Shown here: positions 7,393 to 15,432 of the stretch, piece after piece | Numbering within the stretch: position 1 is the stretch's first letter | Layout of the letters: every line of letters starts with the position of its first letter | From: Acetobacterium wieringae | Lineage (GTDB): Bacteria > Bacillota > Clostridia > Eubacteriales > Eubacteriaceae | DNA length: 64,000 nucleotides | Assembly: GCF_001766835.1 (NCBI RefSeq) | Contig: NZ_LKEU01000037.1 | Coordinates: forward strand, 1 to 64,000 | Direction: 5' to 3' | Translations under genes and position numbers: made by a program | The notes under the pieces: generated by a model | Told to the model about the DNA's origin: nothing | The model's input: only the letters and a program-made list of their open reading frames with translations | Database searches by the model: none

Positions 7393-8520
7393 TTAATTGT
7401 CCTCCTTAAAATCATTTGCTGCTGTATTCATAGCCGGACGTTTGTCCGAAATTGGTACTAAAGTTGCCTTGCCCTGCGGTTTCTGTGTTAACCCGTAGAG
7501 CAGTTCTTCGAATTTTTTCTTGCCGAGCAGTTTAGTCATTTCAGTAATTCCGAAAACTTTGTGTTCATACGGATCATAACCTGCTTCCCTGACCGTATCT
7601 GCCACGGCATCCTCATTTACATATTTCCGATTGGAGCGGCCTTCGACGATCTTCCAATCTTTCCATTCTTTGCCGTTGACTGCCTGCTGTAAAGCATATT
7701 CTTTAATATCGCCTGCCCAGGATACCAGCACGTCAACTTTTGATAAAATGGCCTCAATCTCGTCATCTTCAAGGGTGGAAGGCATTTCAAAATCATAACG
7801 CGCTAGTTCAAGGATATATTCGGCTCGTTTACGGCAGGTCGCTTTAATCTTACAGAATTGACAATGGTTACCAGCTTTGTATTCGCCTTCGCCCTTGGCC
7901 GCAAGCTGTGCTGTAGGTGCAAGCACTTCATCAGCCCATTTCAGAAGTTCTTCTTTTGAAAGTGTATAGATGCTAACACTTTCACGTCTTGGCTGAAAGA
8001 TGGTCATAGAAATAGAATTAATATCGTAAATACCATCAAACAGCTGTAAGGCTCCCAACGCATAACACATCATTTGCGGATTTTTCTCTGCATCTACTAA
8101 AATGCCGACACCATATTTAAAGTCAATGACTGTGAGCATTTCATCCGCAACAATCACGCAGTCCCCAGTCCCAAATCCCTCCGAAACCCATTTGGAAAAA
8201 TCAAGACGCTGTTCAATCAGAACAATCGGGTCATTACATTTTTCCTTTGCCGCAGCAAGCTGCTCCAGCACATACTGAGTATACATATCCGAGCAGTCAG
8301 CCATTTCCTCATCGAAATACTGTAACTCTGCTGTTGGGTCGTCTGACTTCTGACCCAGTGCGATTTTTAGCTTATATTCACAAAGGACGTGGGCATCAGT
8401 ACCCTGTAGTGCAAACTCACTTGCAGTATCGCCAATCTTGGAGCAAAGCAGTGCTGATGGAGGACACAGTAACCACCTGTGACTGGAGGATGCTGATAAT
8501 ACTGCGTGCTTATTCGGCAT
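7393..8520 (-). CDS. DUF2800 family protein, PD-(D/E)xK nuclease-like
   Basis: A 375-residue protein related to Cas4/RecB-type nucleases. The core shows GTGDCVIVADEMLTVIDFKY, in which D...D-F-K gives the PD-(D/E)xK catalytic residues. A cysteine cluster follows (HCQFCKIKATCRKRAEY), comparable to the iron-sulphur-binding cysteines of AddB/Cas4 proteins. It probably processes DNA ends in phage recombination together with the DUF2815 protein. ATG 8520 was chosen because GGAGGT lies 8 bases upstream. The start overlaps the preceding gene by 11 bases, and one base separates it from the DUF2815 gene. Confidence 0.8.
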   Translation of the reverse strand: MPNKHAVLSASSSHRWLLCPPSALLCSKIGDTASEFALQGTDAHVLCEYKLKIALGQKSDDPTAELQYFDEEMADCSDMYTQYVLEQLAAAKEKCNDPIVLIEQRLDFSKWVSEGFGTGDCVIVADEMLTVIDFKYGVGILVDAEKNPQMMCYALGALQLFDGIYDINSISMTIFQPRRESVSIYTLSKEELLKWADEVLAPTAQLAAKGEGEYKAGNHCQFCKIKATCRKRAEYILELARYDFEMPSTLEDDEIEAILSKVDVLVSWAGDIKEYALQQAVNGKEWKDWKIVEGRSNRKYVNEDAVADTVREAGYDPYEHKVFGITEMTKLLGKKKFEELLYGLTQKPQGKATLVPISDKRPAMNTAANDFKEDN

Positions 8521-8851
8521 TGCCAAGTACCTCCACTTCCGCAAGTAGTGCCTTATATTCTGCCGGGTCTACCGATGACAGTTTCTCTGCTCCATGTTTG
8601 GTGAGAATTTCCTTTACCTCTTCTGTAAATCCATTTCGGGATTTATCAGCACATATTGCTCTAACATCTTCAAGGGTCAGAGCCTTTTCTTCTTGCGGCT
8701 TAGTCTCCTTAGCAATTTTCTTTTTTGCAGGCTGTTTTTCTACATCTGAACCACTAAACATTTCTGCCAGTTCCTGTGAGATATCTACCAAAGTTTCGCC
8801 GCATTTTCTAAGTTCAAGGGTGAGCATGGATAATTCGCTTACTTTGCCCAT
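8510..8851 (-). CDS. Small acidic/lysine-rich protein of the phage replication module
   Basis: A 113-residue protein: N-terminal helix (MGKVSELSMLTLELRKCGET), a lysine-rich linker around residues 48-65, and a C-terminal helical segment (LEDVRAICADKSRNGFTEEV). Similar proteins precede DUF2800 genes in clostridial phages and are sometimes auto-named after rRNA biogenesis factors, which I consider misleading. The linker and two helical parts suggest an adaptor or DNA-end cofactor. Start ATG 8851 has GGAGGC 7 bases upstream. Overlaps its neighbours on both sides. Confidence 0.6.
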   Translation of the reverse strand: MGKVSELSMLTLELRKCGETLVDISQELAEMFSGSDVEKQPAKKKIAKETKPQEEKALTLEDVRAICADKSRNGFTEEVKEILTKHGAEKLSSVDPAEYKALLAEVEVLGNAE

Positions 8852-9014
8852 TTTGATTGCCTCCTTCCCCGGTTTTTTCGTCGCCGCTGACTTTAGAAAT
8901 CCTGTCAGCGATTCGTCTTGACACGACACTAATTGCAATCAGTACGTCAGATAACTCACGGTCGAGTTCCTGACTGATATTTGCTTTTGTGCCTGATCTG
9001 CATCGGTTGCCCAT
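8814..9014 (-). CDS. Small helical protein, phage module, function unknown
   Basis: A 66-residue ORF from ATG 9014, preceded by AAGGACGG at 8 bases. Its core ELDRELSDVLIAISVVSRRI is an amphipathic helix of the kind found in a short protein that often opens this module in clostridial phages. The last 38 bases overlap the next gene in another frame. The frame extends upstream to 9092 without a site, through the leader repeat. I infer it is expressed because of the conserved position; it has no recognisable domain. Confidence 0.5.
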   Translation of the reverse strand: MGNRCRSGTKANISQELDRELSDVLIAISVVSRRIADRISKVSGDEKTGEGGNQNGQSKRIIHAHP

Positions 9015-9042
9015 AGTTGACACCGTCCTTTCCGAGTTGCTA

Positions 9043-9091
9043 TCTTGCCCCTCTGAGAGTAAAAGGACATCTGCAGATGTTTTAAGAACCA
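9043..9091 (-). repeat. Leader repeat, copy B
   Basis: Minus-strand sequence begins GGTTCTTAAAACAT and has the same GTCCTTT and AGAGGGGCAAG blocks as the copy at 4341-4391. It starts a few bases after the terminator hairpin at 9117-9147, so it is the first transcribed or promoter-proximal sequence of the operon downstream of the sigma-like gene. Confidence 0.6.
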
Positions 9092-9116
9092 AAATTTTTT
9101 AAAAAAACTAAAAAAA

Positions 9117-9147
9117 CCTGCGCCATCACATTTTGCGGTGGCGCAGG
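9117..9147 (-). terminator. Rho-independent terminator after the sigma-like gene
   Basis: CCTGCGCCATCAC pairs with GCGGTGGCGCAGG (two G-T pairs) around a short loop. On the minus strand it is followed by a T-rich run (GGTTTTTTTAGTTTTTTT), 14 bases after the stop of the gene at 9161. Confidence 0.85.
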
Positions 9148-9160
9148 CGGTTCTTACTTC

Positions 9161-9670
9161 TTATTTATAATCGTTTAGCCTAGTTTTAAGTTTTAGCAGC
9201 GCCTTGTGTTTGCGCTTATTAACGCCTTTTTGGCTCATACCGATAGCTTTTCCAATTTCTGCTTCACTGTGGTCATGGCTGTACATTTCCATAATGGTTC
9301 GGTCAATTTCTTCTAACTCATCAAGCGCCTTATGCAGTTCATCAATCATGACCCGTTTTAAAATATCCGCTTCAAGGTCAGAGTTATCGGCTGTTTCGTA
9401 CTCGGTTTCCTCATACATTTTATCTAGCGAAACCATCGGCTCCTGACGCTGTTCACGCTTGTCCTCACGCCACAGTGGACGCATATACTCGTAATACTGT
9501 TCCTTCGTTACGGAAACCATAATAACTCTCTTGAGTTTGTTCCCGATTTTAGTCCAGACCACATCCGCCGAGTTAAGACCGAAATCTTTAATTGTTTCTG
9601 ATGTCACTTCCATCGGGATATAATACTGTTTGCTGCCGTCGTTTGTCTGTAGATTTTCAATTTTTTCCAT
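9161..9670 (-). CDS. Sigma-70 region 4-like phage regulator
   Basis: A 169-residue protein whose C-terminal ~60 residues form a sigma region 4 helix-turn-helix (DRTIMEMYSHDHSEAEIGKA then IGMSQKGVNKRKHKALLKLK). The N-terminal half lacks regions 2 and 3, so it is not a full sigma factor. It resembles clostridial phage RinA/ArpU-type or orphan sigma-4 activators that switch on element genes. It is the first gene of the minus-strand module and is followed by a strong terminator. A hairpin touches its ribosome site (described separately), which may control translation. Confidence 0.75.
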   Translation of the reverse strand: MEKIENLQTNDGSKQYYIPMEVTSETIKDFGLNSADVVWTKIGNKLKRVIMVSVTKEQYYEYMRPLWREDKREQRQEPMVSLDKMYEETEYETADNSDLEADILKRVMIDELHKALDELEEIDRTIMEMYSHDHSEAEIGKAIGMSQKGVNKRKHKALLKLKTRLNDYK

Positions 9671-9681
9671 TGTGGAGACCC

Positions 9682-9704
9682 TCCTTCGGTCTGAAAACCG
9701 AAGT
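9682..9704 (-). promoter_or_regulatory. Hairpin abutting the ribosome site of the sigma-like gene
   Basis: On the minus strand CTTCGGT-TTTCAG-ACCGAAG forms a 7-bp stem whose 3' arm runs straight into the GGAGGG that serves the ATG at 9670. Such placement could modulate ribosome access. Confidence 0.35.
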
Positions 9705-10138
9705 GAGAATCCACGCAGGACTTCCCATAATAATTGGCCATAAAAAATGAATCCTCACTTCTTGAATGGCCAACCGCTCCCAGTGGGTTGACTGTATTTA
9801 CTTGTTTCCGTTTCGCCGCTCTGGGCACCGCTGATCAGGCAGTGAACATTGAAACGGGTCTAAATCATGGGTATATGAATGTTTGCAAGTCCGGTATCAA
9901 AGGTCTTATCACCTTTCATGATTTTATTTTACGTTTTTTTTCGATTAAATTTTATGCCCTGACTCTGCCTGTTTCATGCCTCGTTTTATGCCCGAATGTT
10001 GCCTGCTTTCAAATATATTCTTTTTTATATATAAATTAAGCTTTTAATCATTAAATGTTTTCTTGCACAGAGATCAACTTGCTACTTGTGTATTTTTATG
10101 CTATGCTGAAATCTATTCATTTAAATCGTTATCAGAAT
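9705..10138. other. Divergent intergenic region between phage module and defence locus
   Basis: This 434-base stretch separates the minus-strand module from the plus-strand defence genes. It becomes strongly AT-rich to the right of about 9900. A minus-strand frame at 9604-9828 and plus-strand frames at 9734-10039 and from 10055 are open but lack ribosome sites. A plus-strand extended -10 promoter lies at 10079-10107. I see no RNA gene. Confidence 0.5.
10079..10107 (+). promoter_or_regulatory. Predicted promoter of the defence locus
   Basis: TTGCTA (10079-10084), a 17-base spacer and TATGCT (10102-10107) preceded by TGC, giving an extended -10 element. The predicted transcript would begin near 10114, 25 bases before the ATG at 10139. 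Confidence 0.5.
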
Positions 10139-10363
10139 ATGGAATTTTGTTGCAAAAAATTATGTAAACTATTAGTAGCAAATGGGATGATGAAAAAAGA
10201 ATTTAAGTTCAAAGCCAATATCACATTCACCTCTATGACGAAAATGGGAAACAATCAATCTGCGGGCAAGGAAATTCTCGAAAGAATCTGTGTTCCACTT
10301 CAATGCAAGATTAGAAATAAAGTAGATGTTTTTTTAGAAAAATCAAAGGAGGCATCGGTTTGA
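10139..10363 (+). CDS. Small protein of unknown function at the head of the Hachiman-like locus
   Basis: A predicted 74-residue basic protein with CCKKLCKLLVANGMMKKEFK near the start and TSMTKMGNNQSAGKEILER in the middle. No family is recognised. The frame is open from 10055, but no candidate start has a clear ribosome site; I chose ATG 10139 because it lies just downstream of a plausible promoter. The stop TGA overlaps the TTG start of the next gene (TTGA), so they are translationally coupled. Base composition is AT-rich, like the rest of the locus. Possibly a regulator or small partner of the following gene. Confidence 0.45.
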   Translation: MEFCCKKLCKLLVANGMMKKEFKFKANITFTSMTKMGNNQSAGKEILERICVPLQCKIRNKVDVFLEKSKEASV

Positions 10364-11295
10364 TACGCTTTACTTCTGGCTCTGTATTCAAAGCCATTTC
10401 ATTATGTAAAACAGGACGAAGGTACTCCGATGATTTAATTGCGAGTACACTTTTTCCTGAAACATATACAACTAACTATATTGCTCATGTAAAAAACTGC
10501 ACAAAAAATCTGCCTGATGAAATTTCTCAATTTATGAAAGAGAATCAACAGACAGATATTGCTGAAATTTTGTACAATAATGTAAATGAAGTGTTCAGTA
10601 AGATGATAAGCACCGAAAAGCAACCGTATCTAATTGCTGCATTACAGCAAATCTTAGAGGACGACAGCAATTTATCCGATACTGTTCAAATAGGTTTTGA
10701 CAGCAAATATACGAAAAAACGTATGATATCAGCAACTTCTATTTCTCCCGTGGAGTTCATTGCTAATGTTTTGTTCTGTGTTTGCAGTCAGCAAAATAAC
10801 CCCGAAGGGAAAGATGGAATTGCAGCTATAGATGTGACTTATATAGATAATGTAAAAGACCGTGCAAGTAAAATAACTTTTTTGGCGTGGGTGGCTCCTC
10901 TGTTGAAAGAAGCCGAGCATATTTCATCTCCTACTATTTCCGGAGATGATTATCAAATTATATATGAAAAACCGGAAGGTGAACAAACCGTAGTTATTTA
11001 TGAAAGATTTACACACTCATGGAGAATAAAGAACACAGGATTGGTGGAATGGTCAAATCGTTTTATCATACTGACAAACAGTGATTCTACACGAATAAAA
11101 CAATTGGAACAGCCTATACTTATATCAGACTTAAAACCGGGTGAAAATACTACAATTATCGCAAGATTTGATGCACGATACTTTGAAGGAAAACACAAAC
11201 TTGAATTGGACATTCAAACTGAAGACGGCATAAGCTGTTTTCCTAACAAAACGGATGACCTTTCATTTGAAGTGACAGTAAAAAATAATTTATAA
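10360..11295 (+). CDS. Unknown protein with C-terminal NBR1/FW-like immunoglobulin-fold domain
   Basis: A 311-residue protein. TTG 10360 is the start, with AAAGGAGG 7 bases upstream. Residues 1-145 are helical and unrecognised (a region containing SISPVEFIANVLFCVCSQ). Residues ~210-308 look like an NBR1/FW-type beta sandwich: SWRIKNTGLVEWSNR, a loop, then ISDLKPGENTTIIARF and FEGKHKLELDIQTEDG, matching the W...N-G...W, P-G and strand pattern. Such domains mediate protein binding. No catalytic motif or membrane segment was seen. The gene lies 157 bases upstream of hamA on the same strand, so I infer a role in the same defence system, perhaps as a sensor or adaptor. Confidence 0.6.
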   Translation: MIRFTSGSVFKAISLCKTGRRYSDDLIASTLFPETYTTNYIAHVKNCTKNLPDEISQFMKENQQTDIAEILYNNVNEVFSKMISTEKQPYLIAALQQILEDDSNLSDTVQIGFDSKYTKKRMISATSISPVEFIANVLFCVCSQQNNPEGKDGIAAIDVTYIDNVKDRASKITFLAWVAPLLKEAEHISSPTISGDDYQIIYEKPEGEQTVVIYERFTHSWRIKNTGLVEWSNRFIILTNSDSTRIKQLEQPILISDLKPGENTTIIARFDARYFEGKHKLELDIQTEDGISCFPNKTDDLSFEVTVKNNL

Positions 11296-11452
11296 AACTC
11301 CCTTGTATGGCCCAGTTATGAAATATATTGTATGAAACATTTGCATCGGTGTCAGAAATATTCATCATTTAATATGAATTGCCTGAACTAGAACTTTTAA
11401 TTGTAGCTGTATTACATGAATATGTTGTGAAAAAAATCAACAGGAGGTAACT

Positions 11453-12388
11453 ATGAAAAATGATATAACCGGAACAATAAAAAAGAAATCCTTGGATGGT
11501 GTTTTTAACGAACTCAACCATTCAGAAGTTCTTGGAATAAGTAATAATGAGCAGTTATGCTTATTTCATCTTAAGGTGCGGGGCAAAAAGTTTTATACAG
11601 ATGATCTTCAGACTGCTCTTTATCGGAATATTGGAAAGTATGTATTTTCTCGCGCTGCCTTAGAAGACTTTCATATTAATGGAGATGAAGACACTATTAT
11701 CTCACAGGCTTTAAAAGTAATGAATGAAAATGGTGCCGCTGATACCAAAGGAACAGGAAACGAACTTGGAGAAATGCTAGTTTATACTCTTCTCGAGGAA
11801 AAACTTGATGCTCCTAAAATATTAAGCCGTGTAGAAATCGCGACTGATGCTGTTACATATGCAAGTGAATGTGAAAGCATACACTTACTTACGCTTGGCG
11901 ATTCCAATAGTGGTTTAACATACGAAATGGTATTTGGTGCTTCAGATACTGTGGGTGACATAAAAGATGCCATTGACCATGCTTTTGAAGCAATAGATCG
12001 CATTGAGCAACGCAGTTCTAAAGAAATCAAAATGGTGGAAAAAACCGCTCTCAACCGCTTTTACAATCCTCATGAAATTGATTTTATAAAACAGCTTATT
12101 ATTCCACAACCAAGAAATAGCGGAATTTATGAAATTGCATATGGTGTTTTCCTTGGTTACACTCTTGGCATAGACCCAACAGGTTACACAAATGATCAAT
12201 ATGCAGAAATGATGGAAAAAAGGCTTGCACTTGACATTACACATCACACAGATTACATTGCTCAAAAAATAAAAGATTATAACCTTGATGGGCATTCTTT
12301 TTATTTTTACATTCTTCCCTTCGATAACGCTGAAGACAATAAAAAAGAGATTATGACAAATGTTATGAAGGGAGATGTTACTTTATGA
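11453..12388 (+). CDS. hamA: Hachiman defence protein HamA (DUF1837), atypical nuclease motif
   Basis: A 311-residue protein with the DUF1837/HamA layout: ELGEMLVYTLLEEKL near residue 105, then APKILSRVEIATDAV, ESIHLL and YEMVFGASD, followed by a helix and a C-terminal YFYILPFDN block. HamA is the nuclease partner of the HamB helicase in the Hachiman antiphage system. From memory, family members carry ELK, SDG and FGESK-like motifs. Here these read EIA (128-130), CES (140-142) and FGASD (161-165), so the ExK-type catalytic pair appears absent. AGGAGGT precedes ATG 11453, and the stop overlaps hamB by 4 bases. Catalysis may be lost or moved; assignment to the family is firmer than activity. 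Confidence 0.8.
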   Translation: MKNDITGTIKKKSLDGVFNELNHSEVLGISNNEQLCLFHLKVRGKKFYTDDLQTALYRNIGKYVFSRAALEDFHINGDEDTIISQALKVMNENGAADTKGTGNELGEMLVYTLLEEKLDAPKILSRVEIATDAVTYASECESIHLLTLGDSNSGLTYEMVFGASDTVGDIKDAIDHAFEAIDRIEQRSSKEIKMVEKTALNRFYNPHEIDFIKQLIIPQPRNSGIYEIAYGVFLGYTLGIDPTGYTNDQYAEMMEKRLALDITHHTDYIAQKIKDYNLDGHSFYFYILPFDNAEDNKKEIMTNVMKGDVTL

Positions 12389-15018
12389 ATAATAATTTAA
12401 TAAATCTTGGCGAATCGATTTTTAATGAAATAGATAATAATGACTTTTTAAATAGTAATTATGATAATTTGCTTTACAACTATGCTCTCATAAAATTTCA
12501 CTTAATTGACAAGCGTCAAAATAGAGAGGTTGATACGGATGCAGTCCTACGTTTTGCTGATTTGCTTTCTAAATCGACACATTCTACAAAAAAAGATCAG
12601 CATAAAATGTGGGCACAGGAAATCATATCATTGCTACTTGAATTAGAACCAGACAACAATAATATAAAATATTATGCGGGTTCTATTTTATCCAATGTTG
12701 GAAATTTTCGTGGAAGGGACTTAGTTGATTCTCAATATAAAGAAATAACCCTGCAAGAAAAAGCTTTTGCTGCATTTTGCAAAAATTATCTAACAATTCC
12801 ATCAGATAAGACAAAGACTTTTTTTCTCCAACAGAAAAACATCTACGATAGAATGGGTGGAGATTTTCTGAGTTACTCTGCTCCAACTTCAATGGGAAAA
12901 TCATTTATAATGCATATGTTCATTCAAGAACAAATTTTGAACGGCAAAAAGTTAAACTTTGCACGAATTGTCCCTTCAAAGGCTCTTATTAACGAGGTGC
13001 GCAGTGATACAATCAACGATTTAAAAAACATTCTAGAGGAGAAGAACTACCGCGTTGTTACTGCAGCCAGTGACATTTCTCTCGAAGAAGAACACAATTT
13101 TATTTTGATAATGACTCCTGAAAGACTGTTATATCTGCTCATAAACAATCCAGATTTTGAAATTGACTATATATTTGTTGATGAGGCTCATAAGATTTCC
13201 GGAAGAAACAGTCGTGGTCCATTTTACTATAAAGTGATAGATATGCTTGCCAGAAAAAATCCAATGCCACACTTTATTTTCGCATCACCTAATATACCCA
13301 ACCCCGAAGTTTATCTTAAATTGGTAACTGAAGCTGAACGAGGAACAGAGAATGCTGTAACCTCATCCTTTGCGCCTGTTACACAATTCAAGTTTTTAAT
13401 AAACTGCGAAGAACAATCCATAAGCATTTATAATGACCATACTAAAAATCCGGTCTTCGTGTGTAAAATCAATCAATCAGGAACAACTGTGATGGATTAT
13501 ATTCTTTTGATGGAGCAGTACGATACCCAGCATAAGCAAAAAACACTTGCATATTTCAACAGCAAAAGTGCCGCTATTGCAAAAGCACTAGAATTCTCAC
13601 AATATCGACAAAAGCAAGATATACCCGAATTAAAAAAACTTGCAGCTGACATAAAGCGGGAGGTTCATGGTGATTATTTCCTTACAGAAATTATTGAGAA
13701 AGGTGTAGCTTATCACATTGGATATCTTCCATCTTCAATCAGACAAAGAATAGAACAACTTTTTAAAGAAGGAAAAATTACAGCTATGTTTTGCACTAGC
13801 ACATTGATTGAAGGTGTTAATCTTCCCGCAGATAATCTTTTTATTGCAAATAATTATAACGGCAGACCTAAAATGAGTGGTGTCGAATTTAAGAACCTTA
13901 TAGGTCGTGTTGGCAGGATAAAATTTAATCTGTATGGAAATGTATTCTTTGTAACTGATGGCAAACGCACTACAGAAAAAGATTATCTGGGGTTGCTACA
14001 GGAACCGGTAAAAGAACAAAAGCTTTCTGTTGTTCAGGACCTAAAACCAAAATTAAAGAAACATATCATTGAAACACTTCTTGCAGGCGACTCGGTTATT
14101 GATAAGTATAATGATCACCAGCCCGAAGAAGAATATGTCATGATGCGGAAATTCGGTATGATTTTGCTTCAAGATATCATGGATGAAAGGGACAGCTTAG
14201 TCAGTAGGGAATTTTCAAAATACCTTCCAGATGGTGGCGTTGAGCAAATACGAGCGTCATTTAGCAACAGTAGAAAATACATAGATAATGATATAAATAT
14301 TTCTGTTGACCAAACCAGGAGACTAGCAAATGCCATTAGAAATGGAAGCAGCTTTCCAGAAATTACTGATGGTAAATTCAATCATAGTGTCGTCTTAGGT
14401 TTTCTCCAAGAGTTATGTTCTATTTTTGATTGGGATAGATATGAGTTTTCTACCCTCGGAAAAAGAGACAATGACGGAAATTACCGCAAGCTTTCATGGT
14501 ATGCTGTCATCTTAGCACAATGGATGGAGGGACACGGTCTAAATTATATTATGCGTCAGGCTATCCGATTCAGGCAGAATAATACCTACCCATTCTATTT
14601 GAATAGCTATACAGTTGTAAATTATGATGATTCTCCGGAGCATAGAAATGTTGTGTTTTCTGACACATTGGAGGTCATAGAAAACATCATTCTTTTCAGC
14701 ATATCAAATTATTTATTGCGATATGCCAATATGTACAAAAGTATTCATGGTGAAACCTCCCTAGACAAAAACAACTGGTATGAATACGTGGAGTATGGAA
14801 CAACTAATGAAATGACAATTTTTTTACAGAGAAATGGTTTCTCAAGAGAATCTGCCACATACATTAAAGAGTATTTAGATGACTACGTTATTTTAACTGA
14901 AAATCAGGAGTATAAACTCCAAAGGAATCTTCTCGAATGTGAAAATGCAAATGTAAGAGAAGAAGCGAATTCTATAATATATAATATCCCGCAGCTTTTC
15001 TATAGCGAAACTATTTAA
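12385..15018 (+). CDS. hamB: Hachiman defence protein HamB, superfamily 2 helicase
   Basis: An 877-residue DEAH-type helicase. Motifs in order: Walker A SAPTSMGKSF (about residue 165), motif Ia RIVPSKALI, Ib MTPERL, DEAH (266-269), motif III FASPNIPNP, motif IV LAYFNSKSAA, motif V CTSTLIEGVNLPADN and motif VI IGRVGRI (about 507). HamB translocates on DNA or RNA and restrains HamA until damage or phage DNA is sensed. All helicase motifs look intact, in contrast to HamA. The start ATG overlaps the hamA stop, as in other Hachiman loci. The gene is AT-rich compared with the core chromosome, consistent with transfer. A short hairpin follows the stop. Confidence 0.88.
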   Translation: MNNNLINLGESIFNEIDNNDFLNSNYDNLLYNYALIKFHLIDKRQNREVDTDAVLRFADLLSKSTHSTKKDQHKMWAQEIISLLLELEPDNNNIKYYAGSILSNVGNFRGRDLVDSQYKEITLQEKAFAAFCKNYLTIPSDKTKTFFLQQKNIYDRMGGDFLSYSAPTSMGKSFIMHMFIQEQILNGKKLNFARIVPSKALINEVRSDTINDLKNILEEKNYRVVTAASDISLEEEHNFILIMTPERLLYLLINNPDFEIDYIFVDEAHKISGRNSRGPFYYKVIDMLARKNPMPHFIFASPNIPNPEVYLKLVTEAERGTENAVTSSFAPVTQFKFLINCEEQSISIYNDHTKNPVFVCKINQSGTTVMDYILLMEQYDTQHKQKTLAYFNSKSAAIAKALEFSQYRQKQDIPELKKLAADIKREVHGDYFLTEIIEKGVAYHIGYLPSSIRQRIEQLFKEGKITAMFCTSTLIEGVNLPADNLFIANNYNGRPKMSGVEFKNLIGRVGRIKFNLYGNVFFVTDGKRTTEKDYLGLLQEPVKEQKLSVVQDLKPKLKKHIIETLLAGDSVIDKYNDHQPEEEYVMMRKFGMILLQDIMDERDSLVSREFSKYLPDGGVEQIRASFSNSRKYIDNDINISVDQTRRLANAIRNGSSFPEITDGKFNHSVVLGFLQELCSIFDWDRYEFSTLGKRDNDGNYRKLSWYAVILAQWMEGHGLNYIMRQAIRFRQNNTYPFYLNSYTVVNYDDSPEHRNVVFSDTLEVIENIILFSISNYLLRYANMYKSIHGETSLDKNNWYEYVEYGTTNEMTIFLQRNGFSRESATYIKEYLDDYVILTENQEYKLQRNLLECENANVREEANSIIYNIPQLFYSETI

Positions 15019-15029
15019 TCTTACAATTT

Positions 15030-15064
15030 AGTCCGAACATGACATTAAGACTGCTCGGACTTTT
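15030..15064 (+). terminator. Weak terminator after hamB
   Basis: AGTCCGA (15030-15036) pairs with TCGGACT (15055-15061) across an 18-base loop and is followed by TTTT. It lies 12 bases after the hamB stop. Confidence 0.5.
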
Positions 15065-15296
15065 ACGTCAATACCTCTGTAATAATAGCTTGAATAGTTT
15101 CCACCACACCACGATCAGTCGCAGCCCGACGTGCAGTTCCTTGCAACAGGTATCGGAGAAGGTAGTCGTATAACATTTGCATTCTTGAACTTTTTTCTTT
15201 TATAGCATTTGCTGAATTGCCAACAAAATTATTATAAGAAGTAGAATACCCAACCAGAAAATGCACACCCCTGTCAAAAAATGCACCCTTTTGCAC
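15063..15296 (-). CDS. Doubtful ORF, possible remnant of a larger gene
   Basis: A 77-codon frame with NNFVGNSANAIKEKSSRMQM and LYDYLLRYLL, a composition that looks like real protein. It starts inside a GTGCA-rich repeat and has no convincing ribosome site. The C-terminal part could come from a longer gene broken at both ends. I cannot name its family with any confidence. It lies in the 465-base gap between hamB and the tmRNA gene, close to the presumed island boundary, where remnants of element genes would be expected. Confidence 0.25.
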   Translation of the reverse strand: MQKGAFFDRGVHFLVGYSTSYNNFVGNSANAIKEKSSRMQMLYDYLLRYLLQGTARRAATDRGVVETIQAIITEVLT

Positions 15297-15303
15297 ACCC
15301 CTA
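15261..15303. repeat. Short GGGTG(TG)CA repeats near the island edge
   Basis: On the minus strand the motif GGGGTGTGCA occurs twice and a related GGGTGCATTTTTT once within about 43 bases. Spaced repeats of this kind occur at insertion sequence ends, but no transposase is attached, so the origin is open. Confidence 0.4.
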
Positions 15304-15432
15304 CTCTTGTAAAAACTTTTCTACACTTTAGCAATCATTCCCAATTTCCGACTAACAACCTTTTTAATTCCGTCAAATTTACATCAGCTATCAAACCGCT
15401 ATATAAAGCCATTTCTTTCAAAAAATACAAAA

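Noticed and set aside
7393..8520. Cas4 adaptation nuclease
   Set aside because: The DFK motif and cysteine cluster are Cas4-like, but the gene order is that of a phage DUF2800 gene and no CRISPR components are present.
8247..8921. 224-codon plus-strand ORF
   Set aside because: It is antisense to the DUF2800 gene and its upstream neighbour, which have strong family motifs and ribosome sites; this frame has neither.
9604..9828. 74-codon minus-strand ORF overlapping the sigma-like gene
   Set aside because: It overlaps the sigma-like gene start, its hairpin and its ribosome site, and shows no domain or well-placed ribosome site.
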